Assembly (NCBI GenBank): GCA_020740775.1
Contig: JAHEWK010000017.1
Span: forward strand, 1,054,001-1,118,000
Length of the DNA: 64,000 bases
Reading direction: 5' to 3'
DNA from: Ilyonectria destructans
Lineage: Eukaryota > Ascomycota > Sordariomycetes > Hypocreales > Nectriaceae
Part shown: positions 21,128-33,116 of the stretch, one piece after another
How the letters are laid out: every line of letters starts with the position of its first letter
Position numbering within the stretch: the first letter of the stretch is position 1
Program-made: the position numbers and the translations under genes
Notes under the pieces: generated by a model
The model's database searches: none
What the model was told of the DNA's origin: nothing
The model's input: only the letters and a program-made list of their open reading frames with translations

Positions 21128-22458
21128 TCACTCATTGCCCATCATCCATTCGATTGCTTTGATCAAGTCCTCATCGCTCTTCAGAGCAGTTTTCAATGGC
21201 ATGTTCATAAAGCCATGGGGCATACCAGGGTAGACATTGACTTTTAAAGCGACCCTTACCAAATACAACTTAGCATCCAGTTTTCAAAGCCCAAACCAAG
21301 GAAAGGCGAAGTCGATTTACTCACCCAGCTTGCTGTAGCTTTTTGGCGTATGCAAAACCATCGTCTCGCAGGGGATCAGCCCCGGCGATCTGTATGTATG
21401 TAGGAGGGAGCCCTGACAAGTCGTTTGCTAGAAGCGGAGAGACACGAATGTCTTCCGGAGGGGGGTCGTAGTACTCAAGGAACTTGGCTACAGAGGCAAA
21501 TGAAAGAATGGGGGCGTCAGCATTTTCCTTGTAGCTCGGGAAGTCAAATTCCGCGGGCTGAGCCATAGGGTGAACTACGAGCGGAATTCTCAGGATCTGG
21601 CCGCAAAACGAGACCTGGTTTGTTTCCCGGGCTCTCTGAGCAAGAACAGCCGTCTGCAAATTCTCTTAGCAGTTTACTCGGAGGAGAAACAACGGTGATG
21701 GAAGACTCACAATGTTCCCACCGGCGCTTAGACCACCCAGAATGACACGGCCTCGTGAACCACCTAGAGACTCAAGGTGTTCAAAAATCTGGGGCAATGA
21801 GTCAAACATTTTGAACTGGCTTAATTTCTAGGAGACTCACCCAGAGTACTCCAGCCCATACGTCTTCAAGTCCGATTGGGAACGGATTTTCAGGTGCCCT
21901 GATGGCAATTGTTTAGCAGAGAATATGGCAGCAAACATCCACGCAAAAAATAGTAAAATCACCCACTTTCGATAGTCCACGCTTACTACAACCGCCCCAG
22001 TGGAATTACACATGGTTCGACAGACAGCATCTTCCGAGTCCAGGTCACCCATGGTCCAGCCACCACCGTGCACACTGGAGAAAGAAACGAGTTAGAGAAT
22101 GGATATGGAATCACGCCTTGTGTGTCTTAGCCGTACTATATAATCACTGCACCAGGCTTCGGCGGATCATTCGGGGTATAGACGCGGACCTGGTTCGTCG
22201 CGCCTTCGTAGCCTCGTATCTGGATCTGTTTGATGGAAAACCCGACTGGAGGTCTGTCGTCCCGAGGAAACTTGATCTGGCGAAGTTCTGCGGGAGTGCC
22301 CAAGAGCGAAGGTATTTTCACCTGGTTGGCAAACTACCGAATGTCCCCGTAAGCCACAAGCGTTAGAAAGACTCGCTCAAGGTGATTGCGGTACGAACCT
22401 CGTTCCATTCTGGGCTATAGTCTTCCAGCCCCATCTGGCGAAGAACTGGTGATTGCAT
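21128..22458 (-). CDS. Alpha/beta hydrolase of the hormone-sensitive-lipase family (fold 3)
   Basis: Seven exons on the minus strand, ATG 22458 to TGA 21128. The introns are 22334-22398, 22075-22136, 21899-21966, 21789-21840, 21654-21710 and 21255-21324, all GT-AG and 52-70 bp. The spliced frame gives 318 residues, typical of the family. The oxyanion motif HGGGW follows the N-terminal cap region; the nucleophile elbow is GLSAGG; the acid is in ADPLRDDG and the histidine in YPGMPHGFMNMP. Such enzymes hydrolyse short esters or lactones, and fungal members often serve detoxification or secondary metabolism. No signal peptide, so probably cytosolic. The only gene in this stretch with every exon intact; the substrate is unknown. 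Confidence 0.85.
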
Positions 22459-23649
22459 GTTTGCGACTGATGACACATAATGAATCGACACCTCCATCGC
22501 CTACTTATAGAAATAGAACCGTCATCGGCAGGGTCGCATTTGAGTTCTCCGTTGGTTTATGACTGATGCTTGGTCATCGGGCGACTAGACGAAAGAGCGG
22601 GTCAGGAACCAGGTTCGGTCCGGGGAATCCGGGGTTGTTGGGGTTGGAACTTAGGTCAACAACCCGGCCAACCTCTTGAGAATTGGCAGCAACACATCTC
22701 GCTCATGACCCAAATGCCAGCCGTTGAACGGGATTAGTGGGAGATGAGTGGGGCATGCAGCCTGGATTTGAGGGTGTTGCAACGAGGTAGGGTACCCCAC
22801 AGCATACTGCGTCAAGAATACTGCGTCAAGAATACTGCGTCAAGAATACTGCGTCAAGAAAACTGTGTCAAGAAAACTGTGTCAACTGCAGATGGCTCTA
22901 GAGATTGTATCGCGAGCTGAGTTCGAGACAACATGCTGGGAAGCACCGGTCCGACGGGCGGGCCGAAGCCGAATTCCCTGGCCGTGATGAACTTTGTTAC
23001 GGCTACGGTTTGGATTGGATTTTATTTCGCCCGGAGGGAAGTCCCTGTAGGGCCTTGATACAATCTAGTTCACATTTCAGAACATTTGGTACGGCTACGG
23101 TGGGCGATAGGGGGGACTGTTGCAAAACTTCCTTTTGGGTCTAGGCGCCCCGCCCCTTGGTCATCCGAGTACTTCGGGTCGGCATGGAAAAAGTACTGCG
23201 GACTAGCAGCGAGCCCGCCCGTTGATCTTCTGAGTCCGCCTCTACGGTGGCACATTAGGCACGGTCCGCCAACGGCCGAAAACCCAAAATTCTGTCTTCT
23301 GTCTCTTGTCCCTATATCTTGAGGTTTCAGGGCAAGCTTTATATACCCTTTCTCTTCTTATAGAATCAGCTAGAAGCTGATTGCTAAGCCTCGTGGCAAT
23401 AGGTGGCAATAGGTGGCAACTTTCGCCTCTGACGTATCTGACAATAACCTGCATTTTTTATAGCGGGCTATCTCTTCGGCTGCTAAAAACCTCCACTGTG
23501 GTCACGACAGGGTTCTCGAGCAATTAAAATGAGCTAAATGAAAGGTAATTCTTTTTCCTAGTAAATTGGCCTGTGATAGAAGTCCCAGCAATTTTGGTTG
23601 TTACAAATCGCAACATTGCACAACTTACATCCGTACCAAGTCTGCCCGC
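22459..23649. other. Spacer upstream of the hydrolase with a minisatellite
   Basis: No supported gene. It holds the 14-bp minisatellite at 22804-22885 and three near-copies of GTGGCAATAG at about 23392-23420. Short open frames on both strands in 22905-23454 overlap each other and match no domain I recognise. Confidence 0.4.
22804..22885. repeat. 14-bp minisatellite, about six copies
   Basis: Four identical ATACTGCGTCAAGA units are followed by two variants, AAACTGTGTCAAGA and a shortened one. The variants differ from the main unit at the same two positions, so the array probably grew from a variant unit. Confidence 0.9.
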
Positions 23650-25184
23650 CGCGCTTCTTCCTCGTATTGCCTGTTACCTCCACTAAGGGGCTTCCTTTCT
23701 GGCCCCTTGACCTAGGCTGCCCTGTTGAAAGCCCGCCTCGATCAACATCTCATCGTTATAGAAAGCAGCCACGGTAGGAATGTTGACTTCCTTCACGGCT
23801 TCCTCACCAAAAAAAAACGCTGTACCAGCCGTGCTCGTGGATGGTCTGTTGACGGCCTCTTCCTCTTCCGCGAGGTACGCTCATCGCCCTTGAACACGGG
23901 CTGTCAGGAATAGCACGAGGGCGTTGTCCTTCCACGCGATTTGGTTGACCTATAAAGAGAAGAAGAAGACAAGTTAGTAAGAGATTTGCATAGAATCTTA
24001 TCGTAGCTTCCTACCTGATTGTCAGCGGTCGTAATGACCTTGACCTCGTTGTATTCGTAACCTGATTTTCCGCTATCCTTATCCCTCTTTTTATCTGCCT
24101 TGAGCTCCTTGTGGATGCCACAATTAGGGCGAGCTGTGCCTGTAGCACCGTGGCCGTGTGTGCGAAGGCTGCGGAAGAGATCTGCTGAGGAGAAGAGGTT
24201 ATCCACGACGACGTGATATGTCTGTTTTGGCAGCAGATTACATAGGGCAACAACGACGCTCTGAGTCGAGTTCAGGGGGGTTACATCGCTGCCCTCCTCC
24301 TGCTTCTTGCCGCGCCCTCTCGAGGCCCTCGTCTTCGCGGGTTCAATGCCAACAGCGCCGTACCTAGCGTTCTTAAGGTGCTACAGCCACCTAAGGAAAA
24401 AGCCCTTCTGTGCGACGACCCATATCTTGAACCCTAGCTTCACGGGCTTATTCTTCAACGTAGCCGTCTCTTCTGATTTGCCTGTGTAGCGGATCATGCA
24501 CTCATCTACAGCGAGATAAGTGCCTGGTTGAAAAAGGTGGAGTGACGCTTGCTGGATAAGGTCAGACCACTCTTCAGCAGCTTGGAAGACCTTAGGAAGA
24601 GGCGCGGTCTCGTCAATCTTGGTGTGGTCAAAGGGACGGAGATAGCGGTGGATGAGCTGAAACTTCGATAGGGGCATGAACTTGAGGATAGAGTGAAGAG
24701 CGCCTTGCTTCCCCAGCTTTGGGGTACTCCAGTGGCTTTCGAACCTTCTTTCCTTGTGAATTCCTACGTAAATCAGCATGCCGAACCATATGTATACATC
24801 TGCAACAGTGATCCCTTGCCCCCAGCTCCAAACCCCTGACTTTGGCTTCAGCTCGTCATTCCAGCTGTCAGTTACGCCCTTTGCGATCAAACTAGCGACC
24901 CAGCTATTGCTGTAGTGAATCCATTTCTCAATGAGCCAAATAGGCAGGAAAAGCTGGAATAGCTGCAGTGGCGTATGGGGCAGTTGGTTGATGTGAAGGT
25001 CGCGAGCTTCTATGTGGAATGGCTCGAAAGTATGGCCGCGGGTCGTACCGGTATGGGCCGGAAAAACCGGCGCCCGGGTGGATTCATTGAGCCCCACTGG
25101 ATAGCTGTGCTTTTTCTTGCTAAAGCTCTTGGCGTCGAAGGCATTGAGTGCCTGCGCCTCTTCAGGAATTGATTGGGAAGTCAT
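23650..25184 (-). pseudogene. piggyBac-type transposase relic (DDE_Tnp_1_7)
   Basis: From ATG 25184 (MTSQSIPEEAQALN) the minus strand encodes a piggyBac transposase: LQLFQLFLPIWLIEKW, DVYIWFGMLIYVGIHKE, HSILKFMPLSKFQLIHRYL, and the catalytic region YLAVDECMIRYTGKS with NKPVKLGFKIW. A TAG near 24380 stands where a Trp is usual (WL*H). Reading continues as YGAVGIEPAKTRASRGRG, YHVVVDNLFSSADLF and YNEVKVITTADNQ, then a probable intron (about 23950-24015), then VNQIAWKDNALVLFLTARV. The C-terminal part decays into stops by about 23650. An upstream frame to 25702 may be a longer N-terminus. TTAA-flanked ends were not located. Confidence 0.8.
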
Positions 25185-25464
25185 TGTTCTCTTCAAAATG
25201 ATTTGTATGGTGTTTTGCTAGCAAATGCTTCATAAACTTTGGGTACCCCGCTTGTACTCTCGTCATCGCAGGGGTCATGTGGGGCTCGTGACTTCGTGGA
25301 GGTTTTTAGCAGCCGAAGAGATAACGATGTTTGAGGTGTGCGTTCTTCCTGTAACAGCTTTCGGAACCTTCCGCGGATTGCGCTTCCGCGGACCGTCGGG
25401 ATCTTGCGGATCTCCTGGGCCAGATCCTCGGTAAACCTCCAGTGTGGCTTGCCCACAGCGGGGT

Positions 25465-25666
25465 GGGACTTGGCGGAAATGTGCGTGGTGATTGGGCGGG
25501 GGGTTGTCCGATGTGGAGATGGAGGCGTTGTGAGTGGTGTCTTGATAAGGTTGCAATCTCGGGGAGGGACTTGGCGGATATGTGGGTGGTGATTGGGCGG
25601 GGGGTTGTCCGATGTGGAGATGGAGGCGTTGTGAGTGGTGTCTTGATAGGATTGCAATCTCGGGGT
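25465..25666. repeat. 101-bp direct tandem duplication
   Basis: Two adjacent copies, about 25465-25565 and 25566-25666, are nearly identical (GGGACTTGGCGGA...GCAATCTCGGGG). The period is not a multiple of three, yet the minus-strand frame upstream of the piggyBac start stays open through both, reading the same DNA in two phases. Confidence 0.85.
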
Positions 25667-25702
25667 GTTGACCAGGTTTAGTGTCCAATCGGAATTTGTC
25701 AT

Positions 25703-26178
25703 TATCGACGTCTTAAACCTGGGGAAATGTGTGGGTGAACTCTCGGGGGGAGTCAGGCTCTACAACCGGTATACAGTACTTTAGGACCTGGGGTTGCAAT
25801 CTTTCTTCTTTGGGTACTAGGCCCTCTGCGAGTGTGGCTCGGTCCGTCCTCCGTGCGGTCTTGGGAAGCCAGGCTCTCCCGACGAGCTGAACCTGAAGTG
25901 AAAAGCGGCGTCTCCGATCCCTGAGTCAATCAATATAAAGGGCGACGCCTGAGAGATGGATTCGGTTAGTTAAAGGGGTAGATGACTGCTCTCGGTGGCT
26001 CTTGTCAGCTTCTCGCCAAAGGATGGCGGGACTAGCTTGTCCCTTGGCGTTATAGAGAGGCCCTAGAAAGAATGGGATAGCCGATGATCAATGCATTTAT
26101 TGCCGACTTCCCCGGACTTGGACCTGTGGGTCCCGTCGTTGACCATCATCCCTTGCCTGCAGCACTCAAGCCACGAAA
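25703..26178. other. Probable promoter region of the CFEM-GPCR gene
   Basis: About 475 bp without a gene I can support. A possible TATA-like TATAAAGG is near 25931. Nothing else stands out. Confidence 0.3.
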
Positions 26179-27821
26179 ATGGCATTGCCTCGTCTCCCGT
26201 TGTTGTTGTCCCTGCTGGCCTTGTCGTTCTTTGTGCAGGCTTCAGCAAGCAACCAGGGACTTCTCTCATGTGCGGTATGTCTTACATCAGTATCAGTCAA
26301 GCACCTTGGCCAGATCCATCTCCTCTCATTCCCCAAACTGGGGCCCTACTCACATGCTCTTCAGTCCAACTGCTTAGCAGCACCCCTCGACGAAGTTCTC
26401 TGTCACAGCACCGATCCGACTTGCGTCTGTTCGAACGAGCGGCTCCAAAGAAACTTGACCCGTTGCGCCATAGCCAGCTGTCCGATCCCAGAAGCCCTCT
26501 GTACGTCCCAAGCCCCCCTTTCCCTCTATACCTCTTTGCCCAAGTGATACTTCCCCCACCTGATCACAACAGCCTCGCTGACCAAACTCAACTGATGCAG
26601 CTGTGCTTAATGACAGCTTTACCACCTGCGGTAATACCGCCCGTGACCGCTCGCAACAATACACCGGCATCACCTTGACCATGGCTGCGCTCGCTGCTGT
26701 CTTCGTCATTATGCGCTTTGTCTATAAGCTCTTTGCCCGAATGGAACTCCGCCCAGACGACTGGGTCGTACTCGCTACTCTGGTCATATTAATCGCCATG
26801 CTGATTATCAGCATCTGCGGCATGAGCGCCAATGGCATGGGTAGAGATATCTGGACGGTGACTCCAGACAAGCTTTCCTCATTCGCGTTCTACTTCTACT
26901 TGGGATCTAACTTCTATCTTGTTGCTATTACTCTCAACAAAGAAGCCATGATCCTCTTCTTTATTTACATCTTCCCCGCTCAAGAGTTGCAAAGGCTGCT
27001 TCGAGTCACTGCTGTCGTCATTGGAGCTCAGGGGCTCGCATTTACCATTGTTAATATTTTCCAGTGCCACCCGGTTCAGTATAGCTGGGCTCGGTGGACG
27101 GGAGAGTCAGAGGGGAGCTGTGTGTATCTCAATGTTGTGGGCTGGTTGCATTCTGCGACGAGTGTCGCTCTGGATATATGGATGTTGGGGATCCCCCTGT
27201 GGCAACTGCGACACCTACAGCTCCATTGGAAGAAGAAGATCAGCGTAGCTGTTATGTTTTGCGTTGGCGCGTTGTATGTACCCCTCCCACTTCCCCTTTG
27301 TCTTCAGCGGACTTTGATTTGTGATATTTCAGGACAGTCCTCTGCCAAAGAACCTCCGCTAACGTTCTGATAGTGTGACTGTGATCAGTATCCTACGCTT
27401 CCAATCCCTCATCCTCTTCGCTAGGTCGCCCAACGTAACCTGGGATAACTACGACATCTCCATCTGGTCTATGGTAGAGCTCAGCGTAGGCGTCATATGC
27501 ACCTGCTTGCCCGTTTTCCGTCTTCTGCTTTTCCGTCTCTTCCCTGCGCTGTCTGGCTCGTTACAGCGCGACCTTTCCCACCAGCATCAGCACCAATACC
27601 CATCAAACGGTCGTTTCACGAGCGCGCTGGATCGATCCCACAGAGTCAATACTGTCACCGCAACCAGACTTCCGTCCGGGGATTCGACCGATACGAGAAG
27701 TCAGGGTATCTTGTTCCAGAAGAGTTTTGTGGTGGAATACGGGGATAGCGACGAGATTAGTCTCGTACATGAGATGTCGGATATTTCACCCGCCCGTGAC
27801 GGTCGGGCTCCCAAGGGATGA
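26179..27821 (+). CDS. CFEM-domain PTH11-like G-protein-coupled receptor
   Basis: Four exons with GT-AG introns at 26275-26364, 26501-26600 and 27274-27373; the spliced frame gives 450 residues. A signal peptide (LPLLLSLLALSFFVQASAS) is followed by an eight-cysteine CFEM domain: LSCA, NCL, VLCHST, TCVCS, TRCAIASC and TTCG. Seven hydrophobic helices follow, of the fungal rhodopsin-like type (RFVYKLFARMELRPDDWVVL, the FQCHPVQYSW loop and later VGVICTCLPVFRLLLF). The C-terminal tail is cytosolic and hydrophilic. Relatives of Magnaporthe Pth11 sense surface or host cues at the plasma membrane and signal through cAMP; the ligand here is unknown. The third intron's acceptor (CTGATAG) is chosen because it alone keeps the VTVISILRF frame open. 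Confidence 0.85.
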
Positions 27822-29973
27822 ATCGTGCTAGCATGGATGTAAAATGCCAACATTGTGTAAAATACTGCATTTTCTGCTGCTGTGCCCGACCTATGAGAGG
27901 AGACATGTCCTGATAGATAGGTAGACTGGCCAATAAGCCGAACATTAGCCAGACTACGTTCAACGATAGATTGGTCATACGGGTTATTAATTCATGTGAA
28001 TAGAGATGGGTATACGTGCGAATAGTAGGACTCTTTGATTACGGTAATCGCCGCCCGCACCGCCTGTAGGTTAGGTGTCCATTTAGGTCCATCCGATGCT
28101 GCCTTTCCGCCCAAAAAGAACGAGAGGTTTCCCATCATTCTTTGTCCGACTTGTCGCATGCCTTCTCGCTGCGTGTCCCATTTCGTGCACCGGAATAGAA
28201 AATGTTCCATCGTTTCTGCTGCTTGCCCACAGGTGCACATGTCCGATTCTGCTGCTCCAATCCTGTGCAGGTAGCTGTTGATCCTAGCCATCCCCGTGCG
28301 AAGCTGGGAGAGCATGTCTGCTTCGCATCTCTTCAGTCCATCATACAGGGAGCGTGTGTGTGCTCCTGGTAACGCTTTGTCGATTCGCTTCGAGTACTTT
28401 CCGACCCCATCGGGCAGGGTATTCTGCCGCTGCTGCTGTACGATCGCTAGTCTCATTCGTGTGGAACGCGCTTGGTATGTTGGTTTTTCCGGTCTGTGTC
28501 CTCCTCGTGCGGCTCTTCGCGCTTCCGCCTTTGCCTCATTGCCCATAGGGAAGTCCTTGTCTCCGGCTGGTACCCACAGCATCTTTACGATGTTGCCACT
28601 CTTCTGGAGTCGTTCGGCCTGCCTGTGGATCTCATGGACAGTATATTGTCCCGACTGCTGTTGTGGCCGCGCAATCACTTGCAGTGCTGATCGGCTGCTC
28701 GTCATAATGGTCAACTGTCGATGTTGAAGTCCATCCGGCATGCATCTCAGCGCCATCGCGATAGCTCCCAGCTCTGCTGTGTACACGTTCTGGTCGTCTC
28801 TCGAGCCGACCGTGATCGAGTACCTAGCCACCACTTCGCCCGGTCTATTGCTCAGAGTATCACGAACGATGCCGCCCATGCCTACCCTTCCTGCCTTCTC
28901 GGAAGCACTCGTTGCCACCAGGATGCCCTCCACCCTGCTGGCGGTTTCTCTCGCTATATCTCGGTCGAGATCGTACCCGATGGGTAGGCGGCTGTACCAT
29001 GGTGGCAGTGTATATACCTGGATTGTTTCTATTCGCTCAACTGCGTTCCCTTCTTGTGACAGTGCGAGCTTCTTCATCGGCGACATATACCTCCGGCTGC
29101 TTGACATCTTGAGACCCGCGAGCGGGTGCGTCTTTGGCAGAGTATGCAGGTTGATGTAGAGCCTAGTGCCGGCTCGAGCATGACGTTCCCTAATCGTGGG
29201 GATGCTTGCCTCTGCTTCTAACACCGCCGTCGCTGCCGTTCGGAAGGCGCTAATGATCGCTTGCACCCCTACTTTCTGCGCTCTGTTCAACCAGCTCAGT
29301 TATCTTATCCCGCACGCATGAACCCACACGGTGGAGGCATAGTCCATGGTTGGTGCCACCGTAGCCGTGAAGAGCTGCCTTGTTGTCTGAGGTGATAGCA
29401 TCTTGAGCCTCCTTAGGCACATGGCCGCCGACAGGCCCTTGGCTGCTGCTCGGGCCATGTGTTCCTTGTACCGTAGCTTCGCATCCATCACCACTCCCAG
29501 GATCTTGGCGCTTCGTGTCGGTCTGGCCTCTTTTCCTTTGATCACGAATGGCGTGTCGCTGGTGCGCTCGGCATTGCGCGTGAAGTGTATGATAGTCGTC
29601 TTGTCGCCTTCGAATGTTGCACCGCTCCGTCTTTCCCAGTTCAGTGCTCTGTCTATGATGGCCTGAATGCCTGCCCTATTTGTCTCTGCTGTTGGCCCCG
29701 TCTTCCAGGCCGAGTAGTCATCGACGAATGCCATTGAGCCGCCCGTTGAGTTGATTCTATTCTGTACCAGGTCCGCGTTGAAAAACAGGAACAGCACCGG
29801 CGACAGCGGCGACCCCTGCGGAAGGCCCGCTTGGGGTAGCTGCTGTCTCTCCGACGTGTAGTCGTTCACTACGATGCTCGCTGTGCGATTTGAGCAGAAA
29901 GCATCGATCCATTTGACCAGCCACCGTGGTATGCCTCTGGCCTCCAGTCTCTGCAGAAGTCGATCCTTGAATA

Positions 29974-31833
29974 ACGTACATGATAAGTATGCCGATCAAA
30001 CAAGCATGCCGATCAAAAATCCCTCAACCTACAACCTCTCTATTTGATCAATCGATTCTTAACCACCCGACATGTCACAGTCAAGTAAAGAAGCTAATAT
30101 CCTTCTTGCACTTCAAGCCTATCGAAATGACCCAAAATTAAGTCTCCAACGCGCCGCAAAGATCTACCAAGTCAATTATAATACCCTCCACGCCCGACAT
30201 AATGGCATTTCTGCGCGTTGCGATTGGATTCCTAAATCACGCAAACTATCCGATCTAGAGGAAGAGATCATTATCCAGTTCATTCTTGACCTAGATTCGC
30301 GAGGGTTTCCCCCGCGACTGCGTGGTGTTGAAGAAATGGCCAACCGACTGCTCGCTGACCGCGACGCGTCACCTGTCGGCAAGCGTTGGGCTTCCAACTT
30401 CGTCCGGCGACACCCAGACCTTAAGACGCGTTTTTTTCGTAAATACGACTATCAGAGGGCCAAATGCGAAGATCCGACTATTATTCGCGATTGGTTCAGG
30501 CTCGTAGAGAACACAATCGCGAAATATGGTATTACCCTCGCTGATATCTATAACTTTGACGAGACCGGCTTTATGATGGGCGTTATTGCAAGCGGAATGG
30601 TTGTCACGAGCGCAGAAAGACGTGGAAACCCGAAATCAGTGCAGCCTGGAAACCGGGAATGGGTTACAGTCATTCAGGCGATTAATGCGGAAGGCTGGGC
30701 GATTGCGCCATTCATCGTGGTTGCAGGCCAATATCACCTCGCCAACTGGTACCAAGAAAGCAACCTCCCGGGCGATTGGGCTATTGCAACAACTCAAAAT
30801 GGCTGGACCGACAACAATACAGGTCTTGAGTGGCTCAAACACTTTAATCAACACACAAAGACGCGATCAAATGGTCGCTATCGTCTTATGATCCTTGACG
30901 GGCATGAAAGTCACCACTCAGTTGACTTTGAGAAATATTGCGAAGACAACCACATTATCACGCTGTGTATGCCGCCTCATTCGTCTCATCTACTTCAGCC
31001 TCTTGATGTCGGGTGCTTTGGGCCGCTCAAAAGGGCATACGGCCGAGAAATAGAGCATCTGATCAGATGCTCTATAACCCACGTGTCAAAGACCGACTTC
31101 TTTCCGGCATTTTACGCCGCCCACCAAGCCGCTATGACAGAAAGTAATATCAAGGGGGGGTTTCGAGGGGCCGGACTTGTTCCTTTAGACCCGGAAAGTG
31201 TCATATCAAAGCTTGATGTGCAGCTACGGACTCCAACACCGATAGAGGAGGAGGCCAGCCTCCCTGACACTTGGGTGCCCAAGACGCCAAAGACCGTCCT
31301 CGAGGCCACTTCTCAGTCCGAATACCTTGAAAGACGAATCAGAAGGCACCAGGGCAGCTCTCCAGCATCTATTGTTGACGCGCTTAAGTCATTTTCTAAG
31401 GGAACGAAGGCGATAATGCATCAGATAGCATTATTGAAGTCTGAGAATCAGATCCTTCGACAGGCAAATGAGACCCTTAGTAAGCGGCGCAGAGCGAAAA
31501 GAACCCGCCTACAGAATAGAGGGAAGATGACTCTAGATGAAGGAAGACAAGCAATTGATCAGATGGATGTTGATGCGCAGGTGGCGGCCGAATCGTCGAG
31601 AAGTGGTGTTGAAGGAAGGTCGGCGCGGCCGGGGGTTAGGCGCTGTGGAGTGTGCGGCAAGCCCGGTCATAATGCAAGAACCTGTCAGGTAGTGATTGAG
31701 ATATCTGGGGAAGAGTATAGTAAGTAGTTATAATTTATCAAATAGTTTATTGTGTTTTTATAGCGATTTTTATTTTAGAGGTTGAGATTTTTGATCGGCA
31801 TGCTTGTTTGATCGGCATACTTATCATGTACGT
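29974..31833 (+). mobile_element. pogo-2: intact 1860-bp pogo/Fot element in the LINE RT domain
   Basis: Perfect 48-bp terminal inverted repeats begin ACGTACATGATAAG and hold two ATGCCGATCAAA sites 17 bp apart. TA is duplicated on both sides (29972-29973 and 31834-31835). Removing the element and one TA restores an open RT frame (GAYNGV directly followed by FKDRLLQRL), which proves the boundaries. The length equals that of pogo-3. Confidence 0.97.
30072..31727 (+). CDS. pogo-2 transposase, intact (HTH-psq, CENP-B HTH, DDE, zinc knuckle)
   Basis: A single open frame of 551 residues without introns. Residues about 5-50 form an HTH-psq domain (LSLQRAAKIYQVNYNTLHA). Residues about 85-120 are a CENP-B-like HTH (DASPVGKRWASNFVRRHPDL). 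The DDE core has IYNFDETGFMMG, LMILDGHESHH and HLLQPLDVGCFGPLK. A coiled-coil-like segment (LLKSENQILRQANETL), a basic stretch and a CCHC knuckle (CGVCGKPGHNARTC) end the protein. It would bind the twin sites in its own TIRs and mobilise the element at TA. With perfect TIRs and an unbroken frame this copy is a good candidate for activity and could also mobilise related copies. Confidence 0.95.
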   Translation: MSQSSKEANILLALQAYRNDPKLSLQRAAKIYQVNYNTLHARHNGISARCDWIPKSRKLSDLEEEIIIQFILDLDSRGFPPRLRGVEEMANRLLADRDASPVGKRWASNFVRRHPDLKTRFFRKYDYQRAKCEDPTIIRDWFRLVENTIAKYGITLADIYNFDETGFMMGVIASGMVVTSAERRGNPKSVQPGNREWVTVIQAINAEGWAIAPFIVVAGQYHLANWYQESNLPGDWAIATTQNGWTDNNTGLEWLKHFNQHTKTRSNGRYRLMILDGHESHHSVDFEKYCEDNHIITLCMPPHSSHLLQPLDVGCFGPLKRAYGREIEHLIRCSITHVSKTDFFPAFYAAHQAAMTESNIKGGFRGAGLVPLDPESVISKLDVQLRTPTPIEEEASLPDTWVPKTPKTVLEATSQSEYLERRIRRHQGSSPASIVDALKSFSKGTKAIMHQIALLKSENQILRQANETLSKRRRAKRTRLQNRGKMTLDEGRQAIDQMDVDAQVAAESSRSGVEGRSARPGVRRCGVCGKPGHNARTCQVVIEISGEEYSK

Positions 31834-33116
31834 TACACCGTTGTATGCGCCTTTGACATCGAAGCTGATCAGACTAACTACCTTGCGGTTTCTCCACGCC
31901 TTGTATATATGCTCCTGCAGAAGCAGCAGTGCCTGCTCTGTCGACCTCCGTTTCCTTGCTCCAAAGTGGTTTGTGGGTAGGAGTCCGAATGCCTCGACGG
32001 CGTACGAGATCCTGTCCGCCACGACCGCCTCGAGAATCTTACCCAGCGTCGACAGCATTGAGATCGGTCTCCATGCTTTCGCGATCGCGTAGTCGCCCTT
32101 TTCTGGTTTCTTGAGCGGGATGATCTTGGCGCTCCTCCACTGGTCCGGCAGTTCTCCATCTATCAACGATGTTCGGAATAAATGTAGTACTCGGTCTTGG
32201 ACCACTGGCCAAAGTTGTTTCCATACCATCGCTGGTAGTCCGTCTTCCCCGGGTGCTTTCCACGCTTTGGCCGCCATGACTTTCTGCTCCACCTCGTCCA
32301 GGGTTATGTTCGGCATGTCCACCTCCATCCGGCGGGGACGGGTCCCTTCATCTTCGATGACGGCCGGCAGTGGTGGGAAGAATGCACTGAGTAGCTCCTC
32401 GGCTTGCTCTGCCTTGTCCCTTGTCTTTGTTCCATCCGGTTTCTTGAGCGGTGGGATCTTGTCGCTCATGGCATCGCCTCCGGGCTTGAGGTATCTTGCC
32501 GACTGCCGAATACTGGCTCCGTCCGCGAGAAAGTCGTCCCAGTGTACCTTCTTCTGTTTCCTAATCGCGCCATGGTATTCTTTGCCTGCTTCCTTGGCCC
32601 TCCTTTCTAGATCAGATGATCTTTGACCCCTTCGGCGTTGTGACCTCGCCTGGTTCCTCCAGTACGTGTACGCCCGTCGAAGTCGGGTCAGGTCTGTCGT
32701 CCACCACCTCTTCGCGTACGGAGATGGCTTTGCTAACGGCACGAGCTTGTCGATTACTTCGAGCACAACTCCCATGAGCCCGTCCGTTTGGGTCTGCACG
32801 CTGCCGTCCCATGGTAGCCATCGGAGCTTTTCCTCCACTCTTTCTCTGATCCCTGCCCATGGTGCGTTCTTGAACAGCCGTCGTTCGCCGGTTCTCCTTT
32901 CCAACACACCGAGGTCGAACTCGGTTCCGATTGCTCTGTGATCTGAACCATGTTCCGTCGGGTGGATCCCGCATGCTACCATCTCCTCAGCCACCTCGGC
33001 CACTGCGCGTCATGCGTCTGCGTTGGTATCATCTTGGTCCAGTTATTATGGCTGTTTGGGGTCGTCACCACCGCACCGTCAATGATTCGTGCGTATGGTT
33101 CGGCAACGGCCAGCAC

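Larger units (their letters stand above)
27992..33116 (-). mobile_element. Tad-like LINE (non-LTR retrotransposon), 5'-damaged, split by pogo-2
   Basis: Minus-strand ORF2 pieces in order: endonuclease fragment (LAVAEPYARIIDGAVV, about 33110-33020), an internal gap, endonuclease end (HGSDHRAIGTEF), RT start (WKAPGEDGLPAMVWKQLW, ISMLSTLGKILEAVV, FGARKRRSTEQALL and SFDVKGAYNGV at 31836). Pogo-2 intervenes. Then FKDRLLQRLEARGIPRWLV, GLPQGSPLSPVLFLF and the RT catalytic FVDDYSAW, an in-frame TAA near 29296, the RNase H region, and a terminal zinc-knuckle-like CTCGQAAETMEHFLFRC. The stop is at 27992. About 100 residues of endonuclease are missing near 33016, so it cannot be autonomous. A hAT terminus cuts it at 33116. 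Confidence 0.85.

Noticed and set aside
28035..29159. Plus-strand frames up to 149 residues
   Set aside because: They are the antisense of LINE RNase H and RT coding and lack domains.
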